From Phoronis ovalis (taxonomy: Eukaryota; Phoronida; Phoronidae): 49,983 nucleotides of DNA. Positions 41,601-49,983 of this stretch are shown in pieces. Positions within the stretch are counted from its first letter, which is position 1. Each line of letters begins with the position of its first letter. Where the stretch lies: positions 1 through 49,983 of the forward strand of contig JAOXYB010029177.1 in assembly GCA_028565635.1 (NCBI GenBank), written 5' to 3'. Both the position numbers and the translations under genes were made by a program. Under the pieces are notes generated by a model, which saw nothing but the letters and a program-made list of their open reading frames with translations, searched no databases and had not been told where the DNA came from.

Positions 41601-44600
41601 ATAACAACTCAAAGTGTCAGTTTTCATTAGTCAGTCTAGTGTGTTGTTCCAACTACAAAACAGGTTAGAGTTCTAAGAAGGAAATACCCAGTAAATTCCC
41701 TGGACACCTACAGTAGTAGTAACTAACGATCCTCGTTCACAAACAAATCCTATCCAATATTAGTTTTTCAAAATTCAAAATGTTTTTATTTGATGCCATG
41801 ACTGGGACATCCCTTTGGGACATATGAAATAGGGCTCAGTAACACTTGTAAAGATTTTGGAATAAAAATGTTCATCCAACATGCTTAACATGTGTAGGAG
41901 AATTGCCAAATGCTAAAAAGCCAATTCTTACACCTGTCCTCCAGGCCCAGTCAAGAAAATTTGTACTCACTTGTCTACTTTAAGCAAAAATCAGGAAATC
42001 TGTCAAAGATAGTTTATGCTACCTTCTGCACCAACACATAGCCATGCTAAAAATAACGCTCAATGTGACCCCAAAATATTAAAGCAAAATTAAAACCATA
42101 GATACATATCAATCTGAAATAGATATGCCTAGCTCATCATCTGTAGAATTTTTTAGTTCATTAGATCTCAATTGCCAGGAAATCAACTCTCTTAAAAAAC
42201 AAAAAGCATGTGGTTATCTATTCAAATACTAATGGTATGTGTAACAGGATAAAACAGATTCTAATAGTCTCTGATAGTGAGTCCATGTGCAAAAGCTGTC
42301 AAGATGATCACAGATATAAGGTGGAATTTTAATGACATGTTCTGATATCTGTTGAAATAGCTATACAAGTGAAAAACTATATGAAAAACAAATCACTACA
42401 GAGTATTAAACTGTGATTCAATAACAGTAAATTACTATATTCTCCATTGGTTGTGCAAGCTCCATGCATTTTTATAAATTATATAAGAATAAGAAAACAG
42501 AACCATCAAGAATATTTGTGCACATTTAAAATCAAAAAGGTAAAGAGAGTATGCCACTTGAAATATTTAACATAATGAAAGCAAATAGCTGAAGGGTGAT
42601 AAAGTAAATATAGAGTTGATTTACCTGCAAGGCAAATGGGATACTAGTCAAGCTTTTTAGTCTTTGACAGTTTTAAAGGTTCAACCTTACAACACAGAAG
42701 TGGTATTAAAAGCTTTAGGGATATCATTATAAATGTCATTGTACAATCATCAGACAAAATAACCAATGAGTTTATGTAATAACATGACAAATGACAATGT
42801 AAAATACACCCAAATACTCATACTGTAAATTGTGGATATAAATTATTCCAATTTGACAACAAAGGATATGATTATAGACTACATTATACATTTCAATAAT
42901 ATTGCCTTTGTTGTCAAATTCGGTCACATCCTACAGACTAAATAAGACAATTAACCTAATCATTAATTAATTAAATGTTCAATAGGCGTAAGGACAATAA
43001 ATAGTTTGAATTCTATGTCATTTCTATACAGGTGAAAAAGTTCATGAACAGGTGTTGAAATTATTATAAGATTCTACAAATTATTCATAATCATAATCAC
43101 CCAGTTGGAAAAAGAATATCTCCAACAGGTACACATTCCAAAGTAGAAAATGCTTTTATTTTAAAATTTTGACTAACAAATATTAACCAGTAGTAATTAT
43201 TTTGTAAGGTAAATCTATTAATGGGTTCTAATATACAGAGAATCCTATACATATAGTAGTGAGTCATATGTCATTAGTCAGGTAGTGACTTAATTCAGCA
43301 GCTGTGACACACTTAATTCATAGTATTTGATTTCTTCTCTGTGACATAAAACCACGACTGAATTTATATTTGAAAAAAAGGTGTACAGGAAATATCCAGC
43401 CAAACATAAAATTGTTTAAAAGAAATGGGACACATCATGTTTAGGCAGGTGACATCGCCTTATTTATAATCCTCCAGATATAGCATAACTAGTCCTGTCT
43501 AATTTTCATGTTTCTATACATATAGCAGGAAATACACTTAATCATGGCTCCATGACATCAAAATATCTACTATTTATAACTGATTTTAGTGCTAGCAAAT
43601 GTCAGTGAAAAGAAGACCTCTGGTAGCCCAATATTCAAATGGATACTTTCTACTTCATGGTTTTAATTATATCCATCTTTCAATACCATAAACTACCTTG
43701 AACTAGAAGATAACATTCAAACTTTAACCATCAGTAAACAAATCTGAGACTTTAAATTGTAGCAGTCAAGACATCAGCATGAATAAACACTGATAAGTTC
43801 TAGAACACATGATAAATAGGAGATTCTATAAGTGTAATATTTCCTGTTATCATCAATGGTAGTTGGGCCTACAAAACAGAGACCTTATATACTGTACAGT
43901 CAGACACTTTTTCATTTATTTACATTATTCTAAGTTTGAAATGTAATATATAATAGTAGTAAAACATGTCTCAAAATGAGCTGGTTTTTGTAGAAAAGTG
44001 GCTGACTGTGTAGCATAGTAAACCTTGCAGCAAAGTCCCTGAGCATTACAACATCATTCACCTACATCCAAAAACAAGAAATTTGTTTAAAAATATTTTA
44101 TCCATGCTTTCTTTGCAACAAATGTTAATATGAATATATACAGTATTAAAACATGACAGTAGGTTTTCAAGTTATTCTCTGTTACTAAATACTGGTTTAT
44201 GACACTCACTCTGAAAAATATAGGCTGCTGAAAATTGGAAGCATAAGAAAAAGTAAAAAACCAACATGCTTGTTCCCTTATAGGAGCAACCGAATTATTG
44301 TCTTAGGTCACAAACCAGTACTTTGTACATGCAATATGAGCGGTCAACTCTGTTCATAGGGCGATGAATTATAATTCCTCCTATTATACAAGGATATTCT
44401 TAAACCAGGGCTTATATACCACATAACACACCTAAGAAAATATTTCTTATAACCTGATCCATTAAAGGTGTAAAGATCAAATACATCTCAATAGCACAGA
44501 ATACACAAAGTATACTACCACAGTTAAAATCGAGGGCTATGAACCTTAAATCTAGTAAGAGTATAATCATACAAAACTCCATGCATTACATTCATTATGA

Positions 44601-46266
44601 TAATACACCTGCATCTTGATTTATTATAAAGGTGAGTATGCAAATGTTGGTCCCTTTCTACAAAGCAAAGCTTAGCGTTGATTATGATAAAGGATAATAT
44701 TCAAGAAAAATAAGGTTCATGTACTTTCAGATATTATAGAAAAGAAGTGTTTACAGCCATGAGTGAAGACAAACATATCATAGCAAATATCATTTCACTA
44801 CATACAACAAGCCATTTCAGGAACTTGACCAGATGCAGTTACATTAAATGCCTTTAAATAACAAGATTAAAATTTAAATTACACTGCAAATGAACAACAA
44901 TGGTGTACAAAATTTCTGATGATCTTAATTTACCAAAACTATCTCTATGTGAAATCTTTAAAAGCTCAACTGACCTCCAGCCATGACTGACAATTTGAGC
45001 TTGATTTACTAACAATAATAGGGAGTAATTTAAACCTGAGTACTACACAACAAAAATTATTATTATTGAAGCAGAAATTATAATAGGATTAAAATAGCCC
45101 AATATGTAAGTATACATAGTACCTACAAGGTTGGTGATGATATTATTAATGAACTCTACAGGTGTTACCAAGTGTGTAAAAGTAATGGTCACAAGCAAGT
45201 TTTTATGGGGTTTCCTGAACCTTAAAATATTTGTCCTTGAGCTTGTGCAAAATGTGACGTCAACACACAACAAAGAGAACCGAAATAGGGACAGAATGTG
45301 ACATTTTCACCTCTGAATGATGACAGATCAACCAAAGACGAAAAGCCCAGTCTGTGTCAACCCCTCGGTTGACCAAGCACTTGTCTGAATTAGGAAATGC
45401 ACAGAAACATATATACTTGTAATGTTTACATCTGTTAAACTTCATGTTCATTCATTCAATGAATTTTAAGACTTGCATATGTTTTGACAAGCAGTTATAA
45501 ACCCTTTTCTCTCATTAAAGTCTTAAAGCCATAATTACCAGTAGCATAATTACAAAACCATAGTAGGAAAGTCAGAACTATCCACAAGTTGCTTGTAAAT
45601 AATGTACTAATCAGGAGAGAGACAGAAATTGTAAAAGTATTATGACCACTAGTTTATTTATTTCTTGGTAAAAGTAATTTATGTTCTAATAAAAATAAAC
45701 TGTCTGAACTTATTAATGACTCATTCTGTTTCTAAGGTCACAACACAACAGTTCTCATATTTACTAAGTCACAGCAAGTGGGTTGTGCATGGAGGCAAAA
45801 CTATGTTGTGATACAAAACTCAAAAGCATTATTTAAGTGGCATTGTCCAGTTGGCAAAAAGGCAAAACGATACCAGTCACACTTACATTTGGAACATAAC
45901 ATCATTAAGAAATACTCCATCAACTATGTCATGGTACTCCAGTGGCTCCTCCCGAAACGTTTGAACCTATAATATGTTATAAAACATAAAATATGTAAAG
46001 CACAGTATAAGAAACGAAATAAAAGGAAAGTTTTAATTTAGCATTTGTCATTTGATGACTGTGTCTGTGTTAAATAATTGGCAATCAAAACAATTTATAT
46101 TCTAAGGAAATTTGTTAATTGCAATAAAATGTTTAGTGTTTTGCAATTCTATCTTTAAACTGGCTACTAAAAATAATCAGCGTTTTATCCTAGATTAAAT
46201 AGAGTAATTAAACTACTATACCCATGTGACTAGTGGGGAGTTCATCAGTCCCACTGTATCAGCCAT
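17619..46266 (-). CDS. CCDC88C: CCDC88 family protein (Daple/Girdin-like), complete coding sequence
   Basis: Large signalling scaffold and non-receptor activator of trimeric G proteins. Vertebrate members are Girdin (CCDC88A), CCDC88B and Daple (CCDC88C). Thirty minus-strand exons with matching phases and GT/AG borders give 5820 nt (1939 residues plus stop), close to human Girdin (about 1870) and Daple (about 2030). Exons are listed in the domain entries below. The start at 46266 was chosen because MADTVGLMNSPLVTW ends exactly at a TGG|GT donor and joins in phase to VQTFREE, as in the vertebrate N-terminus (...SPLVTW-VKTF). Domains are Hook (1 to about 160), coiled coil (about 190-1371) and a tail with GBA motif and PDZ ligand. 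The -EYGCV ending is the Daple hallmark, so I name it CCDC88C, though it is likely the single pre-duplication gene. Confidence 0.93.
17656..17733 (-). repeat. 39-bp in-frame tandem duplication in the last CCDC88 exon
   Basis: Two adjacent 39-bp units (17656-17694 and 17695-17733) encode two copies of a 13-residue block, PDNNQN(Q/P)GKKEGT, just before the C-terminal PDZ ligand. The units differ at only two or three bases, so the duplication is recent. It lengthens the flexible linker by 13 residues. Confidence 0.85.
18734..18778 (-). other. CCDC88C: GBA (G-alpha-binding-and-activating) motif
   Basis: Residues about 1647-1661 read GSEEISLDQYLAETN, followed by K. This aligns with the Girdin and Daple GBA motif (GSE-x-x-TL-x-x-FLEESN), which binds G-alpha-i and promotes nucleotide release. 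Hydrophobic-Ser-hydrophobic-x-x-aromatic-Leu is kept. The aromatic is tyrosine (codon at 18749-18751), where the vertebrate motif has the phenylalanine that is essential for binding. Position in the tail and flanking SPGSE support homology. Confidence 0.85.
19365..19439 (-). other. CCDC88C: Candidate cassette exon in CCDC88 tail (exon 28)
   Basis: 75 bases with a strong polypyrimidine-AG acceptor and a GTAAGA donor. Both borders are in phase 1, encoding RPYSAYNNIHASAERRQSND and a few more residues. Because its neighbours on both sides share that phase, the exon can be included or skipped without a frameshift. Confidence 0.7.
22859..22903 (-). other. CCDC88C: 45-nt mini-exon of CCDC88 tail (exon 23)
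   Basis: TSDVGTVVCVTGYQQ is encoded between a T-rich acceptor (TTTTTGTTCAG) and a GTGATG donor, with codon-aligned borders. It is the least certain exon of the model because it is short and I recognise no homologue. Its absence would not disturb the frame. Confidence 0.5.
25500..25763 (-). other. CCDC88C: HExLxS short-period coiled-coil repeat (exon 17)
   Basis: Eighty-eight codons in which Glu/Asp-His-Glu-xx-Leu recurs every 7 residues: TEHEHL, NHEDL, GHEQL, DHEALQS, LHEQL, EYEAL, EHGSL. The same histidine-bearing heptads occur in Daple and Girdin (from memory), so this is a conserved feature rather than a local expansion. A histidine at nearly every heptad could make the coil pH-sensitive; that is inference only. 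Confidence 0.8.
27336..27348 (+). promoter_or_regulatory. CTCF-like core motif in CCDC88 intron 13
   Basis: CGCCATCTGGTGG matches the core of the bilaterian CTCF consensus (CGCCMYCTRSTGG). It lies in a short G/C-richer patch (27260-27370) within an AT-rich intron. CTCF-like cores also occur in some interspersed repeats, so occupancy is unproven. Confidence 0.35.
28614..30001 (-). other. CCDC88C: Giant 1388-nt coiled-coil exon (exon 12)
   Basis: One uninterrupted exon carries 462 codons of coiled coil, while most other exons of the gene are 45-265 nt. The sequence repeats modules of the form ELExENxxLxKxVExLK, in which Glu-Asn-(any)2-3-Leu recurs at nearly regular spacing. This looks like internal amplification of a block of several heptads. 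The vertebrate genes also have a very large exon for this segment, as far as I recall. Confidence 0.85.
33816..33923. mobile_element. 108-bp terminal-inverted-repeat element (MITE-like), copy 1
   Basis: The ends are GGCTGCCTAGCATCCACCAA and, inverted, GGCCGCCTAACATCCACCAA: 18 of 20 bases agree. Only 68 bases separate the two ends. It lies in CCDC88 intron 4. A relative with the same tips occurs at 36846-36938. No target-site duplication is clear. Confidence 0.65.
36743..36762. repeat. Poly(T) tract
   Basis: A run of about 20 T within CCDC88 intron 3. On the minus strand it reads as poly(A). I see no retroposed gene upstream of it. Confidence 0.8.
36846..36938. mobile_element. Diverged second copy of the TIR element
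   Basis: The left tip GCTGCTTAACATCCACCAA closely matches the tip of the element at 33816. The right end (ACTGGTGGACACTTATGTTGCCC) is its complement with several changes. Total length about 93 bp. It lies in CCDC88 intron 3, 3 kb from the first copy. Confidence 0.5.
39886..39909. repeat. (ATT)n microsatellite
   Basis: About seven consecutive ATT units in CCDC88 intron 3, close to the exon encoding the Hook domain. Confidence 0.85.
40173..45886. other. CCDC88 intron 2 (5.7 kb), no gene seen
   Basis: The longest intron of the gene, AT-rich, with one inverted repeat at 42848-42922. Almost no open frame above 60 codons occurs between 40500 and 45000, so it is unlikely to hide another protein gene. 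Confidence 0.6.
42848..42922. repeat. Inverted repeat with perfect 16-bp arms
   Basis: AATTTGACAACAAAGG at 42850-42865 and its exact complement at 42905-42920, with partial pairing continuing on both sides (ATAT-ATTAT). It lies in CCDC88 intron 2 and is a likely small MITE or hairpin remnant. Confidence 0.55.
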
Positions 46267-47426
46267 GTTTCATAACTTTAAAACTTCCAAAGTTAAATCT
46301 TGAGTGAGATTATACAGTTTGAGATACACATAAGAATCCACAAACGTATATCAAAGTATAACTTTATCAGCGTTAATGATAATCCAAATGTTTCACTGGA
46401 AAATACGGTAATCCCAGGTGTGATCTAAAAATAAACCATCGCTCATAAAATGATCTGATTCAATTTCTTATCCACGCCGTTAACTAGCAGCCGATTTCTT
46501 TTCCAATAGAAATCCTCATGTTACATATGGTTGGTAAAACTTGCTGTGAAGATAACAGCTTTATTTAATTGTAAGTTTGTTCCATGCTTAGAGCTGTTAA
46601 AATCCTTCTAACTGCGACCAGTTATTAAATACGTAATCGATGAGTCTGGTACAAGTTTCATCTTAGGTACCACTTCCACCTTTTGTGACTCTTGACCAAT
46701 CAGGGCATCGGAAAGGGAAATATCACTCCGCCAACCGTGTGATAATCAAAATAAACAATCTAGTTGAACACAAACTAAATATACTTTTCAGAATGTACAA
46801 GGAAATTAAAATTTCAGCCAAATGTCTGAAGAAATTATTTTTTTCTTCTAAATTCTAGCATATAACGAACCTATAATATGTGTTTCTTTTCCTCGCGCCA
46901 GGTTACACAGGTGCAATCCCTACAAATAGGGGAGTTAACTACGCACAGAAATGTATTCCGGTGAGACAACTCCAAATTCAAGTGGTGTCTAAAGCTAGCC
47001 GACCCTGATGCGTACGCCATGCCAGGGACGTCACATGAGGAAATGGTGATATACATGCCCCAATATGAGGTTAAAATAGCCCTTAAACATGCGTATAGAT
47101 TAAAAAAAGCACACCCACTTTTGAAGGCCCTTCAGCAAATCTCAGCCACATTTGAAAATAACTTTTCACAATTTAAGTTTGTTCGTGTTTACTCATCCTC
47201 ATGTTAATTTTGAAAACCAAAGATTCTGGCCAATGTTAGAAACATTGGACTAGAAACTACAAGCACCCACTACCATTTCTTCTGCAATAGCTTTTATAGA
47301 ACAACCAACAGGTAATTGTTGACTTTTGACAGTCATATTACCTTATAAGTGCAAGCAATTATAAAGTAACACTGAACTTATTTTTTAAATTTTTTATTAT
47401 TTTTACACAAGTAACACTTTTACAGC
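46267..47426. other. Spacer between RPS27A 3' end and CCDC88 start codon: CCDC88 promoter/5' UTR region
   Basis: About 1.16 kb, slightly richer in G+C near 46680-47060. A CCAAT box sits at 46696-46700 (inverted relative to the gene), 430 bases upstream of the CCDC88 start. The transcription start is not identifiable by eye. RPS27A must end in the right part of this stretch. Confidence 0.4.
47393..47398 (-). terminator. Polyadenylation signal AATAAA of RPS27A
   Basis: AATAAA on the minus strand 29 bases past the stop codon, within a run of A and T. A very short 3' UTR is typical of ribosomal protein genes. Confidence 0.6.
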
Positions 47427-49589
<2,163 letters not shown>

Positions 49590-49603
49590 TGTGGAAGCTC
49601 CTG

Positions 49604-49983
49604 AAAGTAAAATGTTCGATGTTAAATTATTGACATTAGATAATATCTTGATTCAGTAATATCATTTAATATAATTTCATAAAATGACTAATTGTCTAAT
49701 AATTCCTCAATTCCAAAGCTTCTTATCCACTACTACTATTATTGTGCACAGTAACTGTCCCAAATATTTAGAAAATCATTTTGTTAGGATGTCAGAACAG
49801 TGTAGCTATAATACTAGATCGATCCATCAAAATTTTGTTGTACCAACTGAAACAAATACTTTCTACTCTAATGCCACAAGAGACTGGAATTCATTACCTG
49901 ATTACATTAAGGGGGCGAGAACCTTTTATTTCTTAGTTATCTTTGTTACAATGTATCTTTAAAACTATAGACTAAAAGTATTA
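49604..49983. other. RPS27A 5' UTR intron (partial)
   Basis: It begins right of the acceptor just upstream of the start codon. Most of it is occupied by the retrotransposon fragment on the opposite strand. The window ends before the first exon. Confidence 0.7.
49684..49962 (+). pseudogene. Non-LTR retrotransposon ORF2 C-terminal fragment
   Basis: A 92-codon plus-strand frame contains YNTRSIHQNFVVPTETNT and, shortly after, DWNSLPDYIKGA. This arrangement (YNxR...NFxxP...T...WNSLPxxIK) is the typical end of reverse-transcriptase proteins of invertebrate LINE elements, just after the RT domain. No RT catalytic motif (YADD-type) precedes it in this frame, so the element is 5'-truncated. It lies antisense inside the first intron of RPS27A. 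Confidence 0.6.

Larger units (their letters stand above)
33186..46266 (-). other. CCDC88C: CCDC88 Hook (calponin-homology-like) N-terminal domain, exons 1-6
   Basis: Exons 46222-46266, 45887-45966, 40058-40172, 35098-35167, 33568-33710 and 33186-33308 encode residues 1-192. Signature segments include NSPLVTW, YHDIVDGVFLNDVMFQI, RLQNWDILLKSVKGYYE, VLQQMIVMKLPNI, KKALLLILGCAVQSERKEEF and QAAIMENIQE, which align one after another with the Hook domain of Girdin and Daple. In Hook and CCDC88 proteins this fold contacts microtubules and dynein light intermediate chain. Exon 6 (MYNHIQRLIAQRDSY) leads into the coiled coil. Introns here are the longest of the gene (0.8 to 5.7 kb). Confidence 0.92.

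Noticed and set aside
46871-47056. Minus-strand frame containing NSPICRDCTCVTW, which looks at first like the CCDC88 N-terminus
   Set aside because: It has no donor in the right place. The exon at 46222-46266 (MADTVGLMNSPLVTW, TGG followed by GT) fits the family and the phase exactly.

Overview
This is a metazoan nuclear DNA window, AT-rich, with many short phase-consistent exons, GT/AG introns and almost no long open frames. The proteins are clearly bilaterian. Base composition, intron density and the kinds of interspersed elements suggest an invertebrate, perhaps a mollusc or another lophotrochozoan, but the sequence alone does not fix the phylum. I read three genes, all on the minus strand, by chaining exons whose splice sites and reading phases agree from end to end.

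(1) 588-15692: a mitogen- and stress-activated kinase, the MSK / RPS6KA5-RPS6KA4 family. Fourteen exons encode the N-terminal AGC kinase domain, the regulatory linker and most of the C-terminal CaMK-like kinase domain (655 codons). The last part of the gene lies beyond the left edge. Its 6.3-kb first intron carries a long foldback (palindromic) element at 12820-13155.

(2) 17619-46266: a complete 30-exon CCDC88 family gene (Daple/Girdin type) encoding 1939 residues: an N-terminal Hook domain, a very long coiled coil, a G-protein-activating GBA motif and a C-terminal -YGCV PDZ ligand as in Daple (CCDC88C). The large introns at its 5' end hold small inverted-repeat elements.

(3) 47427-49589: RPS27A, encoding ubiquitin fused to ribosomal protein eS31 (155 residues, four coding exons). 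Its three coding-region introns each carry a box C/D snoRNA-like sequence. Two are identical over 71 nt, and all three have a guide complementary to the same stretch of 28S rRNA. The intron in its 5' UTR, at the right edge, contains a piece of a non-LTR retrotransposon on the plus strand.

The gene order is itself notable. MSK, CCDC88 and RPS27A lie side by side here, and in human (from memory) the paralogues pair up as RPS6KA5-CCDC88C on 14q32, RPS6KA4-CCDC88B on 11q13 and RPS27A-CCDC88A on 2p16. The window therefore looks like an ancestral linkage block that was split among vertebrate paralogous regions. Functionally, the CCDC88 protein links Wnt/Dishevelled and receptor signalling to trimeric G proteins, MSK is a nuclear kinase downstream of ERK/p38, and RPS27A is a housekeeping ribosome and ubiquitin source. 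I see no bacterial genes, CRISPR array or intact transposase.
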